DNA from: Paracoccaceae bacterium Fryx2
GTDB taxonomy: Bacteria; Pseudomonadota; Alphaproteobacteria; Rhodobacterales; Rhodobacteraceae
DNA: 64,000 bases
Assembly (NCBI GenBank): GCA_032334235.1
Contig: JAVSGI010000005.1
Span: 186,001 to 250,000 of the forward strand
Reading direction: 5' to 3'
Shown piece after piece: positions 52,940 to 60,701 of the stretch; positions within the stretch are counted from its first letter, which is position 1, and every line of letters begins with the position of its first letter. A program made the position numbers and the translations under genes. The notes under the pieces were generated by a model that saw nothing but the letters and a program-made list of their open reading frames with translations, was not told the DNA's origin and did no database searches.

Positions 52940-53716
52940 ATGACCTATCAGACCATAACCCACGCCGAAACCGGCGGCATCGCCGTCATCACCCTGAACC
53001 GGCCCGAGGTGATGAACGCGCTGTCCTCGACGATGCGCCTTGAGCTTCGCGAAGCAATCGGCCGGGCCGCGCAATCGGCCCGCGTGCTGGTGCTGACCGG
53101 CATGGGCCGCGCCTTCTGCTCGGGGCAGGATCTCGGTGACCCGGCGGCGCTGGCCAGCCTCGATTTCGAGGCGACGCTGCGCGACGAATACGAACCGCTG
53201 CTCCATGCCCTTTACGACTGCCCGATCCCGACCATCGCCGCCGTCAACGGCACGGCGGCCGGGGCAGGGGCCAGCATCGCGCTGGCGGCCGATGTGGTGA
53301 TCGCGGCGCAGTCGGCCAGCTTCATCCAGGCCTTCACCCGGATCGGCCTGATCCCCGATGCTGGCGGCACCTGGTGGCTGCCGCGCCAGATCGGGATGCC
53401 CCGCGCGATGGGCGCCGCGCTCTTTGCCGACAAGATAAGTGCCACGCAGGCCGCCGACTGGGGCATGATCTACGAGGCCGTCCCCGACGCGGCTTTCCCC
53501 GCCCACTGGCAGGTCCGCGCCGCGCATCTGGCGCAGGGGCCGACCGTGGCCTACCACGCCCTGAAACAGGCGCTGCGCCAGGGCCTTGCCAACGACCTGC
53601 CCACCCAGCTTGCGCTGGAGGCCCGCCTGCAAGGCACCTGCGGCGCAAGCCGCGACTTCAGCGAAGGCATCACCGCCTTCTTCGAAAAGCGCCCCCCGCG
53701 GTTCGAGGGGCGCTGA
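52940..53716 (+). CDS. enoyl-CoA hydratase/isomerase family protein, PaaG-like
   Basis: A 258-residue crotonase-fold enzyme. FCSGQDLGDP and the oxyanion segment NGTAAGAGASIALAAD are present. GLIPDAGGTWWLPR carries Asp where classic hydratases have the second catalytic Glu, as in PaaG-type isomerases (ring-opening or 3,2-isomerase). No phenylacetate genes are near, so the substrate is unknown. It converges on ilvH with only 3 bp between stops. Confidence 0.85.
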   Translation: MTYQTITHAETGGIAVITLNRPEVMNALSSTMRLELREAIGRAAQSARVLVLTGMGRAFCSGQDLGDPAALASLDFEATLRDEYEPLLHALYDCPIPTIAAVNGTAAGAGASIALAADVVIAAQSASFIQAFTRIGLIPDAGGTWWLPRQIGMPRAMGAALFADKISATQAADWGMIYEAVPDAAFPAHWQVRAAHLAQGPTVAYHALKQALRQGLANDLPTQLALEARLQGTCGASRDFSEGITAFFEKRPPRFEGR

Positions 53717-53719
53717 CCG

Positions 53720-54280
53720 TCAGACCCCGCGTGACAGCGCCGCCACCCCGGTCCGCGCCATTTCGCGCAGGCCCAGCGGCCGCATCAGCTCGGCAAAGGC
53801 GTCGATCTTTTCCGGCGTGCCGGTCATCTCGAACACGAAGGATTCCAGCGTCGAATCCACCACCTTGGCGCGGAAGATCTCGCAAAGCCGCAGCGCCTCG
53901 ATCCGCGCCTCGCCCTTGCCCGCCACCTTCAGCAGCGCCAGTTCGCGCAGCACGGCCGGCCCTTCCACCGTCAGGTCATGCACTTCATGCACCGGCACCA
54001 TCCGCGCCAGCTGCGCCTTGATCTGCTCGATCACCTGCGGCGTGCCCGTCGTCACCACGGTGATGCGCGAGCGGTGGCCCAGATGGTCGACCTCGGCCAC
54101 CGTCAGGCTGTCGATGTTGTAGCCCCGGCCGGAAAACAGCCCGATCACCCGCGCCAGCACTCCGCTTTCGTTGTCCACCAGCACCGCCAGCGTGTGGGTC
54201 TCGATCACCTCGGCATTCGGGTCACGCAGGTCATAGGCCGAATGGCTGGTCGACCCTTTCTTTATATTGAGCGGCGACAT
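53720..54280 (-). CDS. ilvH: acetolactate synthase small (regulatory) subunit
   Basis: A 186-residue protein with an N-terminal ACT domain (HTLAVLVDNESGVLARVIGL, GRGYNIDSLTV) that binds valine for feedback inhibition and a C-terminal ACT-like half. It activates the large subunit encoded upstream, from which it is separated by 206 bp filled with structured repeats, an unusually wide gap for this pair. Confidence 0.95.
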   Translation of the reverse strand: MSPLNIKKGSTSHSAYDLRDPNAEVIETHTLAVLVDNESGVLARVIGLFSGRGYNIDSLTVAEVDHLGHRSRITVVTTGTPQVIEQIKAQLARMVPVHEVHDLTVEGPAVLRELALLKVAGKGEARIEALRLCEIFRAKVVDSTLESFVFEMTGTPEKIDAFAELMRPLGLREMARTGVAALSRGV

Positions 54281-54345
54281 CGGCCTGCCCCTTTCTTCTT
54301 TTCATCTTCTGTTCACAAGTATCCCACGGGGGGGCGCAGCGATCA

Positions 54346-54465
54346 GAAATCGTCCGGTGGACGATTTCCGCGAAGAACGCCCGGCCCGTGGCCGGGCCGG
54401 ACTTGGGGGTGTGAAACCCCCGGCGTTGGCAGCAAGACCCGGGTCCGGGGGTGTGAAACCCCCGG
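54346..54465 (+). repeat. two-hairpin intergenic element, copy B, plus two GGGGGT hairpins
   Basis: Hairpin 1 is GAAATCGTCC-GGT-GGACGATTTC (54346-54368) and hairpin 2 is GCCCGGCC-CGT-GGCCGGGC (54379-54397), joined by CGCGAAGAAC. Relative to copy A at 42.07 kb both stems change on both sides, keeping pairing. Two further hairpins, GGGGGT-GTGAA-ACCCCC, follow at 54405-54421 and 54445-54465. All lie between ilvB and ilvH. Confidence 0.7.
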
Positions 54466-54486
54466 CGCCTGCGGCAAGACCAACCC

Positions 54487-56253
54487 TCAGACCAGCACCG
54501 CCCCGCGCGCCCCGATCGCCCCCGCCGTGTCGGCATCGCCCAGCAGCATCTCGTTGTGCGGCTTGCCCGAGGGGATCATCGGAAAGCAGTTCTCGTGCTT
54601 TTCCACCAGGCAGTCGAAGATCACCGGCCCGTCATAGGCGATCATCTCCCTGATCGCCTCGTCGAGATCGGCGGGGTCCGACACGCGCAGGCCCTTGCAG
54701 CCGAAGGCTTCCGCCAGTTTCACGAAATCGGGCAGGCTTTCCGACCAGCTTTGCGAATAGCGCTCGCCATGCAGCAATTGCTGCCACTGGCGCACCATGC
54801 CGAGGCGTTCGTTGTTCAGGATGAACTGCTTGACCGGGGCGCGGAACTGCATCGCGGTGCCCATTTCCTGCATGTTCATCAGCCACGACGCCTCGCCCGC
54901 GACGTTGATCACCAGCGCGTCCGGATGCGCAATCTGCACCCCGATCGAGGCGGGCAGGCCGTAGCCCATGGTGCCGAGCCCGCCGGAGGTCATCCAGCGG
55001 TTCGGCGCCTCGAAGTTCAGGAACTGCGCCGCCCACATCTGGTGCTGGCCGACCTCGGTGGTGATGTAGCGGTCCATCCCCTTGGTCAGCGCCTCCAGCC
55101 GCTGCAGCGCGTGCTGCGGCTTGATCACCTTGTCGGAGTTCTGGAAGTCGAGGCAGTTCACCGCCCGCCAGGCGTCGATCTGCGCCCACCACTTCGCCAG
55201 CGCCGCCTTGTTCACCTTGCGGCCGCGCGCCTTCCACAGGCGCAGCGCATCCTCCAGCACATGGCCCACGTCGCCGAGGATCGGCACATCGACCCGGATC
55301 ACCTTGTTCAGCGACGAGGCGTCGATGTCGATGTGGACCTTGCGCGAGCCGGGGCTGAAATCCTTGATCCGCCCGGTGATCCGGTCGTCAAACCGCGCCC
55401 CGACGTTGATCATCAGGTCGCAACCGTGCATGGCGAGGTTGGCCTCGTAAAGCCCGTGCATCCCCAGCATCCCCAGCCACGCCTTGCCCGAGGCCGGGTA
55501 GGCGCCCAGCCCCATCAGGGTCGAGGTGATCGGAAAGCCGGTCGCCTCGACGAATTCGCGCAACAGCTGCGCCGCGGCGGGGCCCGAGTTGATGACGCCG
55601 CCGCCGGTGTAGAACACCGGGCGCTCGGCGGTTTCCATCATCTCGACCATGCGGGTGATCGCGTCGATGTCGCCCTTCACTCGCGGCTGGTAGTGGCTGA
55701 CCTTGGCCTTCGGCATCGGGGTGTAGTCGGCGGTGGCGAACTGCACGTCCTTGGGGATGTCGACCAGCACCGGGCCGGGGCGGCCGTGCATCGCGACGTG
55801 GAACGCCTGATGAATCACCTCCGACAGCTTCGCCGTGTCCTTGACCAGCCAGTTGTGCTTGGTGCAGGGGCGGGTGATGCCGACGGTATCGGCCTCCTGA
55901 AAGCCGTCGGTGCCGATCATGAAGGTCGGCACCTGGCCGGTCAGCACCACCAGCGGAATCGAATCCATCAGCGCATCGACCAGGCCGGTCACGGCGTTGG
56001 TCGCCCCCGGACCCGAGGTCACCAGCACGACGCCGACCTTGCCGGTCGAGCGGGCATAGCCCTCGGCGGCATGAACCGCGCCCTGTTCGTGGCGCACCAG
56101 AATGTGGCGGATGTCGTTCTGCTGGAAGATCTCGTCATAGATCGGCAGCACGGCACCACCGGGGTAGCCGAAGACCACCTCCACGCCCTGATCCTTCAGG
56201 GCCTGAACCACCATCCTTGCGCCGGTCATCGACTGGGTCATCATTTTCTCCAT
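54487..56253 (-). CDS. ilvB: acetolactate synthase large (catalytic) subunit
   Basis: A 588-residue ThDP enzyme making acetolactate or acetohydroxybutyrate for valine, leucine and isoleucine. VVFGYPGGAVLPIYDE and RHEQGAVHAAEGYAR hold the catalytic Glu; VTSGPGATNAVTG and GEASWLMNMQEMGTA are ThDP/Mg-binding parts. The start is the ATG of MEKMMTQ; ATG 4 codons later has a closer GGAG and may be the true one. An attenuator-like leader precedes it. Confidence 0.95.
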   Translation of the reverse strand: MEKMMTQSMTGARMVVQALKDQGVEVVFGYPGGAVLPIYDEIFQQNDIRHILVRHEQGAVHAAEGYARSTGKVGVVLVTSGPGATNAVTGLVDALMDSIPLVVLTGQVPTFMIGTDGFQEADTVGITRPCTKHNWLVKDTAKLSEVIHQAFHVAMHGRPGPVLVDIPKDVQFATADYTPMPKAKVSHYQPRVKGDIDAITRMVEMMETAERPVFYTGGGVINSGPAAAQLLREFVEATGFPITSTLMGLGAYPASGKAWLGMLGMHGLYEANLAMHGCDLMINVGARFDDRITGRIKDFSPGSRKVHIDIDASSLNKVIRVDVPILGDVGHVLEDALRLWKARGRKVNKAALAKWWAQIDAWRAVNCLDFQNSDKVIKPQHALQRLEALTKGMDRYITTEVGQHQMWAAQFLNFEAPNRWMTSGGLGTMGYGLPASIGVQIAHPDALVINVAGEASWLMNMQEMGTAMQFRAPVKQFILNNERLGMVRQWQQLLHGERYSQSWSESLPDFVKLAEAFGCKGLRVSDPADLDEAIREMIAYDGPVIFDCLVEKHENCFPMIPSGKPHNEMLLGDADTAGAIGARGAVLV

Positions 56254-56283
56254 CCGCTGCGCCCTCGCAGCCCTTCACGCAAC

Positions 56284-56311
56284 AAAAAGCCCCCGGAGTT
56301 GCTTCGGGGGC
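56284..56311 (-). terminator. attenuator terminator in the ilvB leader
   Basis: On the minus strand GCCCCCG pairs with CGGGGGC around a 9-nt loop, followed by TTTTTG. It lies between the leader frame and the ilvB start, 30 bp before the latter. An upstream GGGGC inside the leader frame could pair with the first arm instead and act as antiterminator. Confidence 0.75.
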
Positions 56312-56335
56312 GCAGGGAAACCGGTTGGTCAACCG

Positions 56336-56395
56336 TTACCGGCCCATGCGCCATGCCCCTGCGACGGTTCCTGCGAGGTTCATGACGCGGCCCAT
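56336..56395 (-). CDS. putative ilv leader peptide (19 aa)
   Basis: MGRVMNLAGTVAGAWRMGR, preceded by AGGAG with a 9-nt gap and ending at TAA. CGGTT-GACC-AACCG folds just after the stop, and an intrinsic terminator follows, as in transcription attenuators. Only four of its residues (two Val, one Leu, one Thr) relate to the pathway and none are clustered, so the usual ribosome-stalling run is weak. The rest of the 56254-56678 gap shows nothing else clear. Confidence 0.5.
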   Translation of the reverse strand: MGRVMNLAGTVAGAWRMGR

Positions 56396-56678
56396 TTTTC
56401 ACGGCTCCTGCTGCAATCGGCGCGACCTTATGGCGGGGGGCGGGGGGCGTCAACGGGAAAAACACGCATAAAGTGTCGCAGCGGGGCTGAAATGCGCAGT
56501 TTTCTTTCGCGCCCGCGATGTGCGCCGCAACTTTGCTAAATTCCGCATAGGCGCACAGACCCTGCGCGCGCCCGAGTCGCCCTTGCCCGCGCTTGGCGCT
56601 GGACGGGCGCGGAAAACCCCTTACGCTCTGGTCGGCAGGGCGGCGCGGAAAACCCGCGCCCGAACCACGGGACCAGTC

Positions 56679-57290
56679 ATGAAACTCTATTACGCGCCGG
56701 GGGCCTGCTCGCTGGCCTCGCACATCATCCTGCACGAGGTCGGCCGCCCCTTCACCATCGAAAGGGTGAACGGCAAGACCAAGGAAACCGAAACCGGCGC
56801 CGACTTCCGCGCCATCAACCCGAAGGGTGCGGTGCCCGCGCTGGAAACCGACGGCGGCGAGGTGCTGACCGAAGGGGCCGCCATCCTGCAATTCATCGCT
56901 GACAATGGCGACGTGGCCGCGCTTTCGCCGCCGCCTGGCAGCATGGCGCGCGCCCGGCTGCAGGAAATGCTGAACTACATCTCCTCGGAACTGCACAAGT
57001 CCTTCTCGCCGCTGTTCCGCCCGGGCCTGACCGACGAAGGCCGTGCCGCGGCACTCGACACCATCGCGGCCAAGCTGGGCTGGCTGGAGCGGACCCTGTC
57101 GGACGGGCGGCCCTACCTGACGGGGGATGCCTTCGGCGTGGCGGATGCCTACGGCTTCGTGGTCACCGGCTGGTCGGGGATGCTGAAGGTCGATCTGTCG
57201 CCCTTCCCGCACATCCTTGCATGGCGCGCCCGTCTGGCAGATCGCGCCTCGGTGCAGGCGGCGATGCGCGCCGAAGGGCTGGCGGCCTGA
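56679..57290 (+). CDS. glutathione S-transferase
   Basis: A 203-residue GST with the thioredoxin-like N-terminal domain starting MKLYYAPGACSLASHIIL, where the Ser/Cys pair region matches beta-class bacterial GSTs, and INPKGAVPALETDGGEVLTEGAAI holding the cis-Pro and the glutathione-binding Glu-Gly region. The C-terminal domain is all-helical. The ATG starts the family N-terminus; the upstream open frame is not coding. It converges on the antiporter gene. Confidence 0.9.
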   Translation: MKLYYAPGACSLASHIILHEVGRPFTIERVNGKTKETETGADFRAINPKGAVPALETDGGEVLTEGAAILQFIADNGDVAALSPPPGSMARARLQEMLNYISSELHKSFSPLFRPGLTDEGRAAALDTIAAKLGWLERTLSDGRPYLTGDAFGVADAYGFVVTGWSGMLKVDLSPFPHILAWRARLADRASVQAAMRAEGLAA

Positions 57291-57316
57291 AGAAAAGGGG
57301 GCGGTGCGCCGCCCCC
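57290..57316 (-). terminator. terminator between convergent GST and antiporter genes
   Basis: GGGGGCGG pairs perfectly with CCGCCCCC around a TGCG loop. On the minus strand TTTTCTT follows, right after the antiporter stop codon. It may also stop rightward transcription of the GST gene, although no T-run exists on that side. Confidence 0.75.
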
Positions 57317-58230
57317 TACACCATCATCAGCGCGACATAGCCCGCATAGCCCGCCAGCAGCGCCGCCCCCGCCAGCCGGGGCAGGCCGCCGAACACCGCC
57401 GCCAGCACCACCAGCCCGACCGATGTGGCAGCGACCCAAGGCATGTCCGCGGCAGCAAATCGCGCCTCGGCCGGGATCGGCGTCACCAGCGCGGTGATGC
57501 CCAGAATCCCCAGCAGGTTGAAGATGTTGGACCCGATGATGTTGCCCACCGCGATATCCATCTGCTTGCGCAGCGCTGCCAGCACCGAGGTTGCAAGCTC
57601 CGGCAGGCTGGTGCCGACCGCGACGATGGTCAGCCCGATCACCGCCTCGGATATGCCGTAGGTCCGCGCGATGATCGTGGCATTGGTCACCAGAAGGTCC
57701 GCCCCCAGCATCAGCACGCCCAGCCCGCCCAAGGTCATCAGCGCCGATTTCCAGATCGGCGCGGGGGGCAGGGCATCGACCTCGGCATCGACCTTGCCAA
57801 GCTTGAACGACAGCCAAAGGAAGGCCAGCAGCCCCAACAGCAGCACGCCGCCTTCCAGCCTGGTCACCACGCCCCCCAGCAGCATCACCCAGACCAGCGC
57901 GGTGGCGCCCAGCATGATCCCCAGGTCGCGCCAGGAGTCGCGCACCGACATGCGGATCGGCGCGATCACCGCCGCCACGCCGAGGATCAGCAGGATGTTG
58001 GCGATGTTCGAGCCCAGCACGTTTCCGATGGCGATCGCGGGCACCCCGTCCAGCGCCGCCCCCAGCGAAACCAGCAGTTCCGGCGTCGAGGTGCCGAAGC
58101 CGACGATGGTCAGCCCGATCACCATCGGGCTGATGTTGAAGGCCAGCGCCAGCCGCGACGCCCCCCGCACCAGAAATTCGCCGCCGAAGAAAAGGGCTGC
58201 AAGCCCGAGGGTGAACAGCAGATAGGTCAA
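57316..58230 (-). CDS. calcium/sodium antiporter (CaCA family, YrbG-like)
   Basis: A 304-residue membrane protein with ten hydrophobic segments and two inverted alpha repeats: GFGTSTPELLVSLGAALDG with GNVLGSNIANI in the first half, and AVGTSLPELATSVLAALRKQ with GNIIGSNIFN in the second. These hold the ion-binding Glu and Asn residues of Na/Ca exchangers. Physiological ion is inferred. Confidence 0.92.
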   Translation of the reverse strand: MTYLLFTLGLAALFFGGEFLVRGASRLALAFNISPMVIGLTIVGFGTSTPELLVSLGAALDGVPAIAIGNVLGSNIANILLILGVAAVIAPIRMSVRDSWRDLGIMLGATALVWVMLLGGVVTRLEGGVLLLGLLAFLWLSFKLGKVDAEVDALPPAPIWKSALMTLGGLGVLMLGADLLVTNATIIARTYGISEAVIGLTIVAVGTSLPELATSVLAALRKQMDIAVGNIIGSNIFNLLGILGITALVTPIPAEARFAAADMPWVAATSVGLVVLAAVFGGLPRLAGAALLAGYAGYVALMMV

Positions 58231-58416
58231 GACGCACTCCGGATTTTCGGGGCAAGGGCGCAGCAGGCCGTTGCCGGATGTGTCATGAAAGGTCGGGTGC
58301 GGCGCCGGTTATGCAAGGGTGGCGCGATCCGAACTTCCTGCCGAATGACGCAAACCATCCGGGGTGTGGCAAAAACCCCACCGTCGCGGCCCGCGGGTCG
58401 GGTCAGTCGGGGCAGG

Positions 58417-59256
58417 TCACTCGATGCGGGGGGGCCGCGCTTCGGGCAGGTTGATCCTGGCGACCTGTTCGGCAATCGGATCGACCGAAAGGGGGTGCAG
58501 TTCGGCCCGGTGATCGGTGGAATCGCCAATGTCCTGCCAGCGCCCGCCCTTGTAGATCTCCAGCGCCGAGAAACCGGACTTGTAGCCCATCTTGCGGCTG
58601 CCGGGCACCCAGTAGCCCAGATAGACGTAGGGCAGACCGGCCTCGCGCGCGATCTCGATGTGGTCGAGGATCAGGTAGGTGCCAAGGCTCTGCGCCGCAA
58701 GGTCGGGGTCGTAGAACGAATAGACCATGCTCAGCCCGTCGTCGAACACGTCGGTCAGGCAGACCGCCGACAGCGGCCGCCCGCGTTCGCCGGGCGCCGC
58801 GGGGCGGGTGTATTCGATCACCCGGCTGCGGATCGGGGTTTCCTCGATCATCGCGGCGAATTCGAAGATGTCCATGTCGGCCATGCCGCCGTCGGCGTGG
58901 CGGTCATCCAGATAGCGGCGGAACAGCGCATACTGGTCCTCGGTCGCCCAGGGGCTGGTCGCGTTGCGCCGCAGATGGGCATTGCGCCGCAGCACCCGCT
59001 TCTGCGTGCGCGTCGTCTCGAAATCCGCCACCCGGATGCGCGCCGAAAGGCAGGCCGAACATTCGGCGCAGGACGGGCGGTAAAGCACGTTCTGCGACCG
59101 TCGGAAGCCCTGCTTGGACAGCGTGTCGTTCAGCTTCTGCGCATGTTCGCCCTGCAGCGCGGTAAACAGCTTTCGTTCCAGCCGCCCCTCCAGGTAGGGG
59201 CAGGTCTGCGGGGCAGTCACATAGAATTGCGGCGCAATGGGAAGGGTGTGGCGCAT
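58417..59256 (-). CDS. bpt: aspartate/glutamate leucyltransferase Bpt
   Basis: A 279-residue N-end rule enzyme that attaches Leu to proteins with N-terminal Asp or Glu, marking them for ClpS/Clp[16 protein letters not shown] opens the family; [16 protein letters not shown] supplies a Cys cluster; [18 protein letters not shown] is the C-terminal signature. The ATG starting [13 protein letters not shown] is chosen over a longer frame. Confidence 0.92.
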   Translation of the reverse strand: MRHTLPIAPQFYVTAPQTCPYLEGRLERKLFTALQGEHAQKLNDTLSKQGFRRSQNVLYRPSCAECSACLSARIRVADFETTRTQKRVLRRNAHLRRNATSPWATEDQYALFRRYLDDRHADGGMADMDIFEFAAMIEETPIRSRVIEYTRPAAPGERGRPLSAVCLTDVFDDGLSMVYSFYDPDLAAQSLGTYLILDHIEIAREAGLPYVYLGYWVPGSRKMGYKSGFSALEIYKGGRWQDIGDSTDHRAELHPLSVDPIAEQVARINLPEARPPRIE

Positions 59257-59376
59257 GACCAGTCGGGCGGGAAAGGGGATCGGGATCGGACAGAACGGCA
59301 GAGTATCAAGCCGCGCGGCATCCGCCAAGAACTGTCTTGCGCCGGGTTGACGCAACCTTGACGCGATCTTTCTGCG

Positions 59377-59826
59377 TCAGACACGCGCCGCCCGATTGAT
59401 CGCCACCGTCCCCAGCACAAGATCTGTCAGCCCCTGCGCCCGCGCCCCGGTCAGCATCAGCACCACCGAGACCAGTTGCGGCAGCACCATCGACACCGAC
59501 ACGGTATAGCCCAGCGTATGCAGTATGGCGGTCGGCACGTCGAAACGCGCGCCGCGATTGTCGCGGAACTCGATCGCCATCAGCCGCATCCCCGGCGTGG
59601 CCGAAGACCGCGCGATGCTGACGCAGCGATAGACGAAGGACAGGAACAGGTACAGCACCGGCAGGAAGAACAGCCCGGCAAACGCGGTGAATGGCAACAC
59701 CAGCACGGTCAGCAGCACGATCAGCACGCAGTCGATCACCCAGGCGATGCCGCGCTTCAGCGCCACGTCGGCGTAGAAGTCGGCTTGCAGGTCGGGGTCG
59801 GGCAGGTGGGTGGATGGCGACACCAT
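59377..59826 (-). CDS. RDD family membrane protein
   Basis: A 149-residue protein with two to three membrane helices. KRGIAWVIDCVLI is the RDD-type opening (Arg plus membrane Asp), and ATPGMRLMAIEFRDNRGAR is the conserved cytosolic loop. Function is unknown; some RDD proteins act in ion transport. GGAGG lies 5 nt before the ATG chosen, while a TTG one codon earlier is too close to it. Confidence 0.85.
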   Translation of the reverse strand: MVSPSTHLPDPDLQADFYADVALKRGIAWVIDCVLIVLLTVLVLPFTAFAGLFFLPVLYLFLSFVYRCVSIARSSATPGMRLMAIEFRDNRGARFDVPTAILHTLGYTVSVSMVLPQLVSVVLMLTGARAQGLTDLVLGTVAINRAARV

Positions 59827-59836
59827 CAAGGCCTCC

Positions 59837-59947
59837 GGTCAGGAAAGGAGCGGCCCCCGCAATCGGGGGCACGGGTCAGGAAAGGAGCGGCCCCCGCAAT
59901 CGGGGGCCCGGGTCAGGCAAGGCAGCGGCCCCCGCAATCGGGGGCCG
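59837..59947. repeat. three tandem 37-bp repeats, each with a perfect hairpin
   Basis: Units start at 59837, 59874 and 59911 with GGTCAGG(A/C)AAGG and each contains GGCCCCCGCAATCGGGGGC, a GCCCCCG/CGGGGGC stem with a CAAT loop. Units 1 and 2 are nearly identical and unit 3 differs at a few bases. They fill the gap between the DUF2852 and RDD genes, both leftward, and end 10 bp before the RDD start. Confidence 0.85.
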
Positions 59948-59959
59948 CCCTGGACAGGG

Positions 59960-60424
59960 TCAGTAGTTCCCGGCGCGCGGCGCGTCCGTGATCGGCGCGG
60001 GGGTCGGCGCAGAGCCCGACGCCGGGGCAGCGGCCCGGGCACGGTCTTCCATGAAGCTGTCGAATTCCGACTTGTCCTTGGCATCGCGCAGGCGCTGCAG
60101 GAAGGATTCGAACGCGGTCTGTTCTTCTTCAAGACGGCGCAAGGTGTCGGCCTTGTAGGCATCGAAGGCGGCGTTTCCGCTGGAGGTCATGCCATGGCGG
60201 AACGTGCCATGTTGGCGGCGGTTGGCACAGGACGAACGGTTGAACATGCGTTTGCTCCAGATCATGTAGGCAAGAAGGGCAAGGCCCAGCGGCCAGAAGG
60301 CGATGAAGCCCAGAACCATGGCGGCGATCCAGGCGCCCCTGCCACGGTCATCGAGCCAGGCTTCCGCCCGGCGAAGCCAAGCGACGATACCGCCGGTCGC
60401 GGCGGGGGAGGAGAGTGTGGGCAT
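59960..60424 (-). CDS. DUF2852 family protein
   Basis: A 154-residue protein with one or two N-terminal membrane segments (GAWIAAMVLGFIAFWPLGLALL) and a soluble helical tail with TLRRLEEEQTAFESFLQRLR and AKDKSEFDSFM, the DUF2852 signature common in Alphaproteobacteria. The C-terminus is Ala/Pro-rich. No function is known. A 19-bp dyad lies 27 bp upstream of the start. Confidence 0.85.
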   Translation of the reverse strand: MPTLSSPAATGGIVAWLRRAEAWLDDRGRGAWIAAMVLGFIAFWPLGLALLAYMIWSKRMFNRSSCANRRQHGTFRHGMTSSGNAAFDAYKADTLRRLEEEQTAFESFLQRLRDAKDKSEFDSFMEDRARAAAPASGSAPTPAPITDAPRAGNY

Positions 60425-60450
60425 TGCGGCGGTCTCCGGGTTGCAGGATG

Positions 60451-60469
60451 ATGTGAACGTGTTTCACAT
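60451..60469. promoter_or_regulatory. 19-bp dyad upstream of the DUF2852 gene
   Basis: ATGTGAACGTGTTTCACAT: a perfect 7-bp inverted repeat with a 5-nt spacer. It lies 26 bp before the DUF2852 start codon and fits a dimer-binding operator. The TGTGA/TCACA halves resemble CRP-type sites, but the spacing is 7 rather than 6. The rest of the 60425-60750 gap holds the palindrome pair and the left IS end. Confidence 0.45.
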
Positions 60470-60572
60470 TTCCAAGATCGGGTCGCCGCGTCCTTTCGTC
60501 AAGAGGGATGTTAAAGAAATTCACATGCAGGCGCGCGGAGGTGAAACGTGATGGCAAACCATTGTGAAAGGT

Positions 60573-60635
60573 GAACTTTCGTAGAAAGTTCGTTCGCCAC
60601 CGCGCAAACCGTCCGCGATCTTTCTACGAAAGATC
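60573..60635. repeat. pair of near-identical 19-bp palindromes
   Basis: GAACTTTCGTAGAAAGTTC at 60573-60591 and GATCTTTCTACGAAAGATC at 60617-60635. Each is a perfect 8-bp inverted repeat around a 3-nt centre. The second, read in reverse, equals the first except for one base pair in each arm. They are 25 bp apart in inverted orientation, between the DUF2852 gene and the IS element. Confidence 0.75.
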
Positions 60636-60701
60636 CCGCGCTCGACCGGCGATGGTCGGGCATCCAGCCCATGTGGTGCCGGGGCGTGGCACTGCTTAGG
60701 C

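Noticed and set aside
53374-54021. Rightward 215-codon frame across the hydratase and ilvH ends
   Set aside because: Shadow frame rich in Arg, Pro and Ala over two confidently identified genes.
59837-59947. Possible CRISPR array
   Set aside because: Units are contiguous 37-bp tandem copies with no unique spacers, and no cas genes are present.
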